Source: Streptomyces rubrogriseus
GTDB taxonomy: Bacteria > Actinomycetota > Actinomycetes > Streptomycetales > Streptomycetaceae
Length of the DNA stretch: 64,000 nucleotides
NCBI RefSeq assembly: GCF_027947575.1
Contig: NZ_CP116256.1
Span: 5,270,001-5,334,000 of the forward strand
Reading direction: 5' to 3'
Below the pieces are notes generated by a model that saw only the letters and a list, made by a program, of their open reading frames with translations, ran no database searches and had not been told where the DNA came from. The translations under genes and the position numbers were made by a program. This document shows positions 1-7,071 of this stretch, in pieces (the first letter of the stretch is position 1; each line of letters opens with the position of its first letter).

Positions 1-1709
1 CCAACGTGGCGACCATGGGCGAGAACGACTTCCGTTCCACCGAGAAGTCCGCGGTGATCGCCGAGGACGGCACCCTGCGGATCGAGCTGGTCGGCGACGA
101 CGGCACCACCACCGTGCTGCGCGAGTCGGTGCCGGTGAAGAAGGACGAGGTCGTCGACGCCTCCGTGCTGCGCGTCGCCGCGCTGCGCGAGTTCCTCACC
201 GCGCAGGTCGCCCGCGCCAAGGCCGAGGGCATCCTCTACTCGGTGCACCTGAAGGCCACGATGATGAAGGTCTCCGACCCGATCATCTTCGGCCACGTGG
301 TCCGCGCCTTCTTCCCGAAGACCTTCGCCCAGTACGGCGACGTGCTCGCCAAGGCCGGCCTCACCCCGAACGACGGCCTGGGCGGCATCTACAAGGGCCT
401 GGAGTCGCTGCCCGAGGGCGCCGAGATCAAGGCGTCCTTCGACGCCGAGCTGGCCGAGGGCCCGGAGCTGGCCATGGTCGACTCCGACAAGGGCATCACC
501 AACCTGCACGTGCCCTCGGACGTCATCATCGACGCGTCCATGCCGGCCATGATCCGCACCTCCGGTCACATGTGGGGGGCGGACGGCGGCGAGCACGACG
601 CCCTCGCGGTGATCCCGGACTCCTCGTACGCCGGTGTGTACCAGGCCGTCATCGAGGACTGCCGCGCCAACGGCGCCTACGACCCCTCCACCATGGGTTC
701 GGTCCCGAACGTCGGCCTCATGGCGCAGAAGGCCGAGGAGTACGGCAGCCACGACAAGACCTTCGAGATCCCCACCACGGGCACCGTCCGCCTGGTCGAC
801 GCCGCGGGCAACGCGGTGCTGGAGCAGACGGTCTCCGCCGGTGACATCTTCCGCGCCTGCCAGACCAAGGACGCGCCGATCCGCGACTGGGTGAAGCTGG
901 CCGTCACCCGCGCCCGCGCCACCGGCGACCCGGCCGTCTTCTGGCTGGACGAGGGCCGCGCCCACGACGCCAACCTGATCGCCAAGGTGAAGGCGTACCT
1001 GCCGGAGCACGACACCGAGGGCCTGGACATCCGGATCCTCAACCCGGTCGAGGCGACCAAGCTGTCGGTGGAGCGCATCCGCCGCGGCGAGAACACCATC
1101 TCGGTCACCGGCAACGTGCTGCGCGACTACCTGACCGACCTGTTCCCGATCCTGGAGCTGGGCACCAGCGCCAAGATGCTGTCGGTCGTCCCGCTGATGG
1201 CGGGCGGCGGCCTCTTCGAGACCGGTGCCGGCGGCTCGGCCCCCAAGCACGTGCAGCAGCTGGTCAAGGAGGACTACCTGCGCTGGGACTCGCTCGGCGA
1301 GTTCTTCGCCCTGGTGCCGTCCCTGGAGCAGTACGCCGAGGCCACCGGCAACGGCAAGGCCAAGGTCCTCGCCGACACCCTCGACCGCGCCACGGCGACC
1401 TTCCTCAACGAGGACAAGTCCCCGACCCGCCGCGTCGGCGGCATCGACAACCGCGGCAGCCACTTCTACCTGTCCATGTACTGGGCGCAGGAGCTGGCGA
1501 AGCAGACCGACGACGCGGACCTGGCCAAGGCCTTCGCCCCGCTCGCCGAGACGCTCACCGCGAGCGAGCAGAAGATCGTCGAAGAGCTGAACGCCGTACA
1601 GGGCAAGCCCGCCGAGATCGGCGGCTACTACCAGCCCGACCCGGCCAAGGCCGCCGAGGTCATGCGCCCGTCGGCCACCTGGAACGAGGCGCTGGCGTCC
1701 TTCGCCTGA
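1..1709 (+). CDS. icd: NADP-dependent isocitrate dehydrogenase, monomeric type (5' truncated by window)
   Basis: The reading frame is open from the window edge and codes for about 569 residues. Monomeric isocitrate dehydrogenases run to about 740 aa, so roughly 170 N-terminal residues lie upstream. The enzyme oxidises isocitrate to 2-oxoglutarate with NADP in the cytosolic TCA cycle. The long C-terminal region containing [36 protein letters not shown] and [20 protein letters not shown] is diagnostic of the monomeric family and unlike the dimeric Icd. A strong hairpin follows the stop. The ATG at position 15 is internal and not a real start. Very secure as family; the true start cannot be seen. 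Confidence 0.95.
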   Translation, partial: NVATMGENDFRSTEKSAVIAEDGTLRIELVGDDGTTTVLRESVPVKKDEVVDASVLRVAALREFLTAQVARAKAEGILYSVHLKATMMKVSDPIIFGHVVRAFFPKTFAQYGDVLAKAGLTPNDGLGGIYKGLESLPEGAEIKASFDAELAEGPELAMVDSDKGITNLHVPSDVIIDASMPAMIRTSGHMWGADGGEHDALAVIPDSSYAGVYQAVIEDCRANGAYDPSTMGSVPNVGLMAQKAEEYGSHDKTFEIPTTGTVRLVDAAGNAVLEQTVSAGDIFRACQTKDAPIRDWVKLAVTRARATGDPAVFWLDEGRAHDANLIAKVKAYLPEHDTEGLDIRILNPVEATKLSVERIRRGENTISVTGNVLRDYLTDLFPILELGTSAKMLSVVPLMAGGGLFETGAGGSAPKHVQQLVKEDYLRWDSLGEFFALVPSLEQYAEATGNGKAKVLADTLDRATATFLNEDKSPTRRVGGIDNRGSHFYLSMYWAQELAKQTDDADLAKAFAPLAETLTASEQKIVEELNAVQGKPAEIGGYYQPDPAKAAEVMRPSATWNEALASFA

Positions 1710-1734
1710 TCCTTTCCGGGCCCGCACGGACCCC

Positions 1735-1770
1735 GGCACCCCGTCTCCGTCCCCTCGGAGGCGGGGTGCC
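1735..1770 (+). terminator. intrinsic-type terminator hairpin after icd
   Basis: Nine-base arms GGCACCCCG (1735-1743) and CGGGGTGCC (1762-1770) pair perfectly, with an inner CTCCG/CGGAG stem and a short loop. There is no long T tract, as is usual in Streptomyces. It lies between icd and the oppositely oriented next gene, so it may serve both directions. Confidence 0.7.
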
Positions 1771-1776
1771 GCCGCT

Positions 1777-2118
1777 TCACCACTCCCGCGGCGCGATCAG
1801 CTCCTCCGGGTCCGCGTCCGCGAAACCGTAGGCATGGGCGACGAACCAGAAGGCCTCGCCGATCTCCTCCCGGGCCGTGGTCTCGATCTCGCTGCCCGCC
1901 TCCTCGAAGGCCGCCTCCAGCTCGTTGAACTCCTCGGTGGCCGCGTGGGTCAGCGCATAGAGCGCCGCCAGGTCGCCCGGCGGGTCCGCCTCCACGCGGG
2001 CGCACAGCCGGAGCAGGATGTCGCGGCCCCGGTCCACCACCCGGTCCGGGAAGTACTCGTCCCCGTACAGTCCCGCCAGAAACCGGTGTGCGGCCACCCG
2101 CTGGTTGGTGATCGGCAT
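1777..2118 (-). CDS. DUF5713-type small acidic protein
   Basis: A 113-aa cytosolic protein beginning [20 protein letters not shown]. It is rich in Glu/Asp in the C-terminal half ([19 protein letters not shown]) and has no signal peptide or membrane segment. It resembles the DUF5713 family, for which I know no biochemical function. The ATG at 2118 is preceded by a G-rich ribosome site; the longer frame upstream is a shadow. The gene is convergent with icd and divergent from the N-formylglutamate amidohydrolase gene. Its promoter (2157-2179) matches the RecA-independent DNA-damage consensus, which suggests it is damage-induced. Family call moderate, role unknown. Confidence 0.72.
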   Translation of the reverse strand: MPITNQRVAAHRFLAGLYGDEYFPDRVVDRGRDILLRLCARVEADPPGDLAALYALTHAATEEFNELEAAFEEAGSEIETTAREEIGEAFWFVAHAYGFADADPEELIAPREW

Positions 2119-2156
2119 GAAGCCCCCTGTCCTCGCTGCCCGGTACCGTCCCCGTG

Positions 2157-2179
2157 ATCCTGCCGCACCCCACTGACAA
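2157..2179 (-). promoter_or_regulatory. RecA-NDp (PafBC-type) DNA-damage promoter
   Basis: Read on the minus strand: TTGTCAGTG (2179-2171), exactly 8 bp, then CAGGAT (2162-2157). This fits the actinobacterial consensus TTGTCRGTG-N8-TAnnnT with one change (T to C) at the first base of the -10. It points at the DUF5713 gene, whose ATG lies 38 bp downstream of the -10. Confidence 0.65.
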
Positions 2180-2197
2180 CGCCCTCGGAGCCGCCCC

Positions 2198-2995
2198 GTG
2201 ACCGACGCCCCGCCCGCCTTCGAACTGCTGCCGGGTGCCCCGCACTCCCCCGTGATCCTGCACGTCCCGCACTCCTCCCGCGCGATCCCGGCCGACGTGC
2301 GGAGCGGCATCGTCCTGTCCGACGCCGAGCTGGAGCGGGAGCTGGACCACATGACCGACTCGCACACCGCGGAGATCGCCGGGCGGGCCGCCGAGCTGGC
2401 CGGCCTCACCCCCTGGCGGTTCGTGAACCGGGCCTCGCGGCTGGTGGTCGACCCGGAGCGGTTCCCGGACGAGCGGGAGGAGATGACGGCCGTCGGGATG
2501 GGCGCCGTGTACACGCGGACCTCGCACCGTGAAGTGCTGCGCCCGGACGGCACCGACCCCGAGCCGCTGATCGAGCGGTACTTCCGGCCGTACGCGCGGG
2601 CCGTGACCGAGGCGGTGGCCGACCGGCTCGCGGCCACCGGACGGGCCGTGATCGTCGACGTGCACTCCTACCCGGCCCGGCCGCTCCCCTACGAACTGCA
2701 CGGCGAGGGCCCGCGCCCGCCCGTCTGCCTGGGCACCGACGCCTTCCACACGCCGCCCGGGCTGCTCGCCGCGGCCCGGGAGGCGTTCGCCCCGTGCGGG
2801 GAGACCGGCCTGGACAGCCCGTTCAGCGGGACGTACGTGCCGCTGGACTTCTACGGCACACGGAGCGAGGTCGGTGCGCTGATGGTGGAGATCCGCCGGG
2901 ACACCTACATGACGGAGCCGGGCGGTCCGGCCGGGCCGGGGCTGTCCCGGCTCGCCGGGTCGCTGGCGGCGCTCGTAGACGCCGTGTCCGGCTGA
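2198..2995 (+). CDS. N-formylglutamate amidohydrolase
   Basis: A 265-aa cytosolic hydrolase of the N-formylglutamate deformylase (HutG-type) family, which releases formate from N-formyl-L-glutamate at the end of one histidine degradation route. The family signature VILHVPHSSRAIP is near the N-terminus, followed by a DHMTDSHTAEIA segment, IVDVHSYPARPLPYE in the middle, and an arginine-containing MVEIRRDTYM near the end. The His and Asp residues in these motifs probably bind metal. The GTG at 2198 is the first in-frame start with family-like sequence. No other hut gene is nearby, so the physiological substrate is inferred. Confidence 0.87.
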   Translation: MTDAPPAFELLPGAPHSPVILHVPHSSRAIPADVRSGIVLSDAELERELDHMTDSHTAEIAGRAAELAGLTPWRFVNRASRLVVDPERFPDEREEMTAVGMGAVYTRTSHREVLRPDGTDPEPLIERYFRPYARAVTEAVADRLAATGRAVIVDVHSYPARPLPYELHGEGPRPPVCLGTDAFHTPPGLLAAAREAFAPCGETGLDSPFSGTYVPLDFYGTRSEVGALMVEIRRDTYMTEPGGPAGPGLSRLAGSLAALVDAVSG

Positions 2996-3065
2996 GGACG
3001 ACCGGTCCCACCGGCTGGAGCACTCCCGCGCGACAGCCGGTCGGGTGCGCGACGAGGGTGGGGGG

Positions 3066-4289
3066 ATGACGCAGGAGACCACCACGCTCACCGGCCAGTC
3101 GCCACCCCCGGTGCGGGACTGGCCCGCCCTCGACCTGGACGGCCCGGAATTCGACCCGGTCCTCGCCGAGCTGATGCGCGAGGGGCCGCTGACCCGCGTC
3201 CGGCTCCCGCACGGCGAGGGCTGGGCCTGGCTGACGACGCGGTACGACGACGTGAAGGCGATCACCAACGATCCGCGGTTCGGCCGGGCCGAGGTGACGA
3301 GACGTCAGGTCACACGCCTCGCCCCGCACTTCAAGCCGCGGCCCGGCTCGCTCGCCTTCGCCGACCAGCCCGACCACAACCGGCTGCGGCGCGCGGTCGC
3401 GGGCGCGTTCACCGTCGGCGCCACGAAGCGGCTGCGGCCCCGGGCGCAGGAGATCCTGGACGGTCTGGTGGACGGGATCCTCGCCGAGGGGCCGCCGGCC
3501 GACCTGGTCGAACGGGTCCTGGAGCCCTTCCCGATCGCCGTCGTCAGCGAGGTGATGGGCGTGCCGGCCGCCGACCGGGAGCGCGTGCACTCCTGGACCC
3601 GGCAGATCATCTCGACCTCCGGCGGTGCCGAGGCCGCCGAGCGGGCGAAGCAGGGCCTGTACGGGTGGATCACCCAGACCGTGCGCGCCCGGGCCGGCGG
3701 CGAGGGCGGCGACGTGTACTCGATGCTCGGCGCCGCCGTCGGCCGCGGCGAGGTCGGCGAGACGGAGGCCGTCGGGCTGGCGGGGCCGCTGCAGATCGGC
3801 GGCGAGGCCGTCACGCACAACGTCGGCCAGATGCTGTACCTGCTGCTCACCCGCCCCGAGCTGATGGCGCGGATGCGCGAGCGGCCCGGGGCGCGCGGCA
3901 CGGCGCTGGACGAGCTGCTGCGCTGGATCTCGCACCGCACGTCGGTGGGCCTGGCCCGCATCGCCCTGGAGGACGTCGAGGTGCACGGGACGCGCATCGC
4001 CGCCGGTGAGCCGGTGTACGTCTCGTACCTGGCCGCCAACCGCGACCCGGACGTCTTCCCCGACCCGGACCGCATCGACCTGGACCGCGACCCCAACCCG
4101 CACCTGGCGTACGGCAACGGGCACCACTTCTGCACCGGCGCCGTGCTCGCCCGGATGCAGACCGAGCTGCTGGTCGACACGCTCCTGGAGCGGCTGCCGG
4201 GGCTGCGGCTCGCGGTCCCGGCCGAGCAGGTGGCCTGGCGCCGCAAGACCATGATCAGGGGCCCGCGCACGCTGCCCTGCACCTGGTAG
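3066..4289 (+). CDS. cytochrome P450
   Basis: A 407-aa soluble bacterial class I P450 mono-oxygenase. Seen: the K-helix ExxR (Glu283/Arg286, ELLR) and the heme-thiolate loop YGNGHHFCTGAVLARMQ with Cys356 as the fifth iron ligand. The I-helix reads GGEAVTHN, where most P450s have A/G-G-x-D/E-T-T; the usual proton-relay Thr is therefore displaced or absent, seen in a minority of P450s. ATG 3066 is preferred over 3045 because a G-rich ribosome site precedes it and the protein then begins MTQETTTL. No ferredoxin or ferredoxin reductase gene is adjacent, so electron partners must be encoded elsewhere. Substrate unknown. Confidence 0.93.
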   Translation: MTQETTTLTGQSPPPVRDWPALDLDGPEFDPVLAELMREGPLTRVRLPHGEGWAWLTTRYDDVKAITNDPRFGRAEVTRRQVTRLAPHFKPRPGSLAFADQPDHNRLRRAVAGAFTVGATKRLRPRAQEILDGLVDGILAEGPPADLVERVLEPFPIAVVSEVMGVPAADRERVHSWTRQIISTSGGAEAAERAKQGLYGWITQTVRARAGGEGGDVYSMLGAAVGRGEVGETEAVGLAGPLQIGGEAVTHNVGQMLYLLLTRPELMARMRERPGARGTALDELLRWISHRTSVGLARIALEDVEVHGTRIAAGEPVYVSYLAANRDPDVFPDPDRIDLDRDPNPHLAYGNGHHFCTGAVLARMQTELLVDTLLERLPGLRLAVPAEQVAWRRKTMIRGPRTLPCTW

Positions 4290-4323
4290 CCCCGCCCACC
4301 CCGCGCCCGGCGGGCGGCACGCG

Positions 4324-4815
4324 TCAGGCCCGCAGCCACTCCGTCACGACCACCTCCCGGCCGGTCCGCAGCCGCAGCGCGAACGGACCGGCGGGCGGGG
4401 CCTCGCCGGCGAACCGGCCCATGTCGTCGGCCGTCAGCCGGGCGTGCTCCCGCGGGCCGCTCAGCACCTCGATCCCGGCCGGGCCCGGCGGCAGCAGCTG
4501 GCCGATCAGGCCCTCGGCGGTCACCTCGACGTCGACGGTCACGCCGTCCGACTGGAAGGTCAGCATCCGCGGGGGGTCCGTCTCCCCCCTGACGGGGATG
4601 CCGTCCACCAGCGAGTCGAAGGTCAGCTCGGCGACGCGGGCGTCCAGGTCGTGCAGGACGAAGGCGTCGACGGCGGTCCGCCGCAGCTCGGCCGGGACCG
4701 GGTCCAGGATCGCGGCGGCCTGCCGCAGCTCCTCCTCCAGCAGACCGTCGTGCAGCTCTGCGTCGCGCTCGTCGTGCTCGTCGTGCTCGTCGTGCTCGTC
4801 GTTGAGATCGCTCAT
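4324..4815 (-). CDS. acidic protein translationally coupled to the sigma factor (possible sigma regulator)
   Basis: 163 aa with no membrane segment or signal peptide. Residues 1-25 are highly acidic with a DEH tripeptide repeat coded by 9-bp tandem units. A helical stretch follows (about residues 25-75, LLEEELRQAAAILDPVPAELRRTAV in outline), then a beta-rich C-terminal half (MLTFQSDGVTVDVEV to VVVTEWLRA). I do not recognise the family. Its ATG overlaps the stop codon of the sigma gene (ATGA), so the two are made in step. That arrangement is typical of a sigma factor and its partner or antagonist. Function as an anti-sigma-like partner is inference from position only. Confidence 0.8.
   Translation of the reverse strand: MSDLNDEHDEHDEHDERDAELHDGLLEEELRQAAAILDPVPAELRRTAVDAFVLHDLDARVAELTFDSLVDGIPVRGETDPPRMLTFQSDGVTVDVEVTAEGLIGQLLPPGPAGIEVLSGPREHARLTADDMGRFAGEAPPAGPFALRLRTGREVVVTEWLRA
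4765..4800. repeat. four 9-bp tandem repeats inside the acidic gene
   Basis: Three perfect units GTGCTCGTC (4774-4800) follow one imperfect unit (4765-4773). On the minus strand they code for the repeated DEH tripeptide at the N-terminus, so length can change in 3-aa steps without breaking the frame. Confidence 0.85.
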
Positions 4816-5387
4816 TTCGTCCCCCGTGCCTCCAGCCGGGCCCGCAGCCGGCGCAGACAGCGCTGGCGCATCGGCCCGATGCTGCCCACCGCGATACCCA
4901 GCGCGGCGGACACCTCCTGATAACTGGGCGGTGGCGAGGAGATCAGCACCCGCAGCAACTGGCGGCACCGCTCGCCCAGTTCCTCGAACTCCTGCCACAG
5001 CAGCCGTACGCGCTCGGTCTGCGCGGCGGCCTCCTCGGAGTCGAGCACCGACTCCTCCGGCGTACGCTCCTCGCTCGGCCGGTCGAGCAGCTGTGGATCG
5101 TCGGTCGGCGTCCACCGCTTGGAGGCCTTGAGCAGCTTCAGGCACTCGTGCCGTGCCGTGCTCGCCAGCCAGGAGCCGGTCTTCTCCGGTTCCCGGATCC
5201 GCCCCAGGTGCTGGGCGAAGCGGAACCAGGCGGTCTGGTACACCTCGTGCGCGTCGGCGTCGGACAGCCCGTGCGACCTGGCCACGGACCAGACCAGCGG
5301 GCCGAGTCCGTCCACCAGTGACTTCCAGGCCGCCGCGTCCCCGTCGGCCGCCGACTGGACGAGCGCCCCGACATCTGCACGGTCCAC
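4812..5387 (-). CDS. ECF-type RNA polymerase sigma factor
   Basis: 191 aa. Region 2 is recognisable in LVWSVARSHGLSDADAHEVYQ followed by AWFRFAQHLGRIREPEKTGSW (promoter melting and -10 recognition). Region 4 is in the last third, with a helix-turn-helix at SYQEVSAALGIAVGSIGPMRQR. The length equals that of ECF sigmas. The GTG at 5387 follows a GAGGGGTGGG ribosome site; the longer open frame upstream is a shadow of the subtilase. It lies 71 bp downstream of the subtilase stop and overlaps the acidic gene by 4 nt. Upstream a GGAACC and a CGTACG on the minus strand (5441-5436 and 5422-5417) resemble ECF -35/-10 elements with slightly short spacing, hinting at autoregulation. Confidence 0.9.
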   Translation of the reverse strand: MDRADVGALVQSAADGDAAAWKSLVDGLGPLVWSVARSHGLSDADAHEVYQTAWFRFAQHLGRIREPEKTGSWLASTARHECLKLLKASKRWTPTDDPQLLDRPSEERTPEESVLDSEEAAAQTERVRLLWQEFEELGERCRQLLRVLISSPPPSYQEVSAALGIAVGSIGPMRQRCLRRLRARLEARGTK

Positions 5388-5458
5388 GGTCCCACCCCTC
5401 GTGTACGACCTGCCATCGTACGCCGTGGAGCGGATGGTTCCGACCGCCAGCAGGCCGT

Positions 5459-6892
5459 TCACGACCCGCCTTCCGACGGGTCGACGGGGACCGGGCGCCA
5501 GGTGGGCGGCAGCAGCGCGGGCACGTGCGCCCCGCGCACCTCCGCGTACTCGGTGTTGGCCGCGAGCAGTTGCCGGCCGGCCGCGCGCGGGTCGGTCTCC
5601 TTGTGCGCCGTCATGCGGGAGGCGACCAGCCCCGCGACCACGGGGGTGGCGAAGGAGGTGCCGCTCCACTGCGCGTGCCCCTCGAACATCACCTGGTCCG
5701 GCTTGGCGGGCGCCTCGCCCGGCTCGCTCAGCACCCCGTTGTGCGGCGGGTACTGACAGGTGCAGGGGTAGGTGAAGCCGAACCGGCAGTCGTCGTAGGT
5801 GGAGTGCTGGTAGACGTACGGCACGGGTGTCCCGAAGCCGGTGAGGGCGCTGGTGAGGCGCTCGCCGGGGGCGTAGGCCCGCACCCAGCCGCCGTGGTTG
5901 CTGAAGCAGGCGCCGAACTCGCCGTCGGAGCGCAGCGCCCCGATCGACAGCACCGAGTCCTCCCAGCCGGGCAGGGTGGCGTAGGCGGCGGGCCAGAAGG
6001 GCGTGGCGCTCGCGTTGTTGCCCGCGGCGGCGACCAGCAGGGTGCGCTGGTCGCGGAGTTCCTCCATGAAGGCGTGGACGCCGAGCAGGCCGTCGGTGCG
6101 GCCGTTGGAGGTGCCGGCGGAGAGGCTGAGGACCTCGGGCCAGCCACCGCGGTCGACGGCCTCGAAGAGCTTCTCGCCCAGCTCCGACTCGAGGATCGCG
6201 CCCGCGTCGTTGAGGGTGTTGCTGACGGTCACGTCGGTGTTGGGCGCGACGGCGGCGACCAGCCCGGCGATGAAGGTGCCGTGCCCGACGTACTGGCACA
6301 GGACTCCGTCGTCGTCGCACTCCCTGATCTGGGCGTCGCCCCCGGTGTGGGCCAGCAGCGGGTAGGACCGGTAGTCGTGCATGAGACCGGTGTCGACGAC
6401 GAGGACGCCGACGGCGGTCTCGGCGTCGTACGGCGTCCCGTCGGCGGCCGGGTTGGGCGGCTCGCTCAGCGGGACGGGCACGGGCTCGTCGCCGGGGCAG
6501 GCGTTGACGGCGATGGAGACGACGTGGTTGCGGCTGATCAGCCGGCGGCCCGCGCGGCCCTCCATCGTCCGCAGGGAGCGCAGCGCGTGGGCGACGGTGG
6601 GGTCGCCGTCGCGGGCACCTTCGCCGGGGTCGGCGACCTGGATGCGGGTGATGCCGGTGCGGTTGGACTCGGGGCTCGCCCGGCGCACGTGGTCCGGGGT
6701 GAGCCCGGCCATCGTGGTGAAGTGGTCGCGCACGGTGTCCTCGACGAGCCGGGCCTCCTCGCCGTCGCGGGCGAGGACGACGCCCTTCTCGTAGAAGAAC
6801 TCGGCCGAGTCGTCCGGGCCCATCGCCAGCGGGACGTCCGGCATCGAGCGCTGGATCTGGTCGAACTGCTCGCGGAATCGCTGTGGTGCCAT
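5459..6892 (-). CDS. S8 family serine peptidase (cytosolic subtilase)
   Basis: 477 aa. The catalytic triad is complete: Asp in VGVLVVDTG (about residue 166), His in YVGHGTFIAGL (about residue 202) and Ser in WSGTSFATPVVAG (about residue 413); the oxyanion Asn is in AAAGNNASATPF. There is no signal peptide, so it should act in the cytosol, unlike degradative secreted subtilisins. The first 130 residues form a helical N-terminal region with no inhibitor_I9 motif that I recognise. ATG 6892 follows GGAGGACAAGA. It heads the subtilase-sigma-acidic protein operon and faces the TPR-CHAT gene. A role in regulated proteolysis of a partner is inferred from this context. Confidence 0.92.
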   Translation of the reverse strand: MAPQRFREQFDQIQRSMPDVPLAMGPDDSAEFFYEKGVVLARDGEEARLVEDTVRDHFTTMAGLTPDHVRRASPESNRTGITRIQVADPGEGARDGDPTVAHALRSLRTMEGRAGRRLISRNHVVSIAVNACPGDEPVPVPLSEPPNPAADGTPYDAETAVGVLVVDTGLMHDYRSYPLLAHTGGDAQIRECDDDGVLCQYVGHGTFIAGLVAAVAPNTDVTVSNTLNDAGAILESELGEKLFEAVDRGGWPEVLSLSAGTSNGRTDGLLGVHAFMEELRDQRTLLVAAAGNNASATPFWPAAYATLPGWEDSVLSIGALRSDGEFGACFSNHGGWVRAYAPGERLTSALTGFGTPVPYVYQHSTYDDCRFGFTYPCTCQYPPHNGVLSEPGEAPAKPDQVMFEGHAQWSGTSFATPVVAGLVASRMTAHKETDPRAAGRQLLAANTEYAEVRGAHVPALLPPTWRPVPVDPSEGGS

Positions 6893-7024
6893 TCTTGTCC
6901 TCCACTGTGGCGGTGGCGGTGACGACGGCCGGGGCCCCGGGCGTGACCGCGGGTGTGCCCCCGGATGTGACCACGGTGGTGGCAGCGGTCGTCAATCAGA
7001 GTCCCGGGGTGGCCGATTGATACA

Positions 7025-7050
7025 GACTCGAACCTGTGTGGCGTGGTTCC
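7025..7050 (-). promoter_or_regulatory. possible ECF-type promoter of the subtilase operon
   Basis: On the minus strand GGAACC (7050-7045) is followed, 15 bp after GGAAC, by CGAGTC (7030-7025). This resembles the GGAAC-N15-17-CG layout of ECF promoters. Together with the GGAACC upstream of the sigma gene it suggests that the sigma factor could drive its own operon. Speculative. Confidence 0.3.
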
Positions 7051-7057
7051 GGAGCAC

Positions 7058-7071
7058 TACCATCCGTGGGG
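7058..7071 (+). promoter_or_regulatory. -10 element for a leaderless TPR-CHAT transcript
   Basis: TACCAT at 7058-7063 sits 7 bp upstream of the GTG at 7071, and no ribosome site precedes that GTG. This is the usual geometry of leaderless Streptomyces messages. Confidence 0.45.

Noticed and set aside
5153..6922. A long plus-strand open frame opposite the subtilase and sigma genes.
   Set aside because: Low-complexity Val/Gly/Ala/Glu composition and no start signal; antisense shadow of genes with full catalytic motifs.
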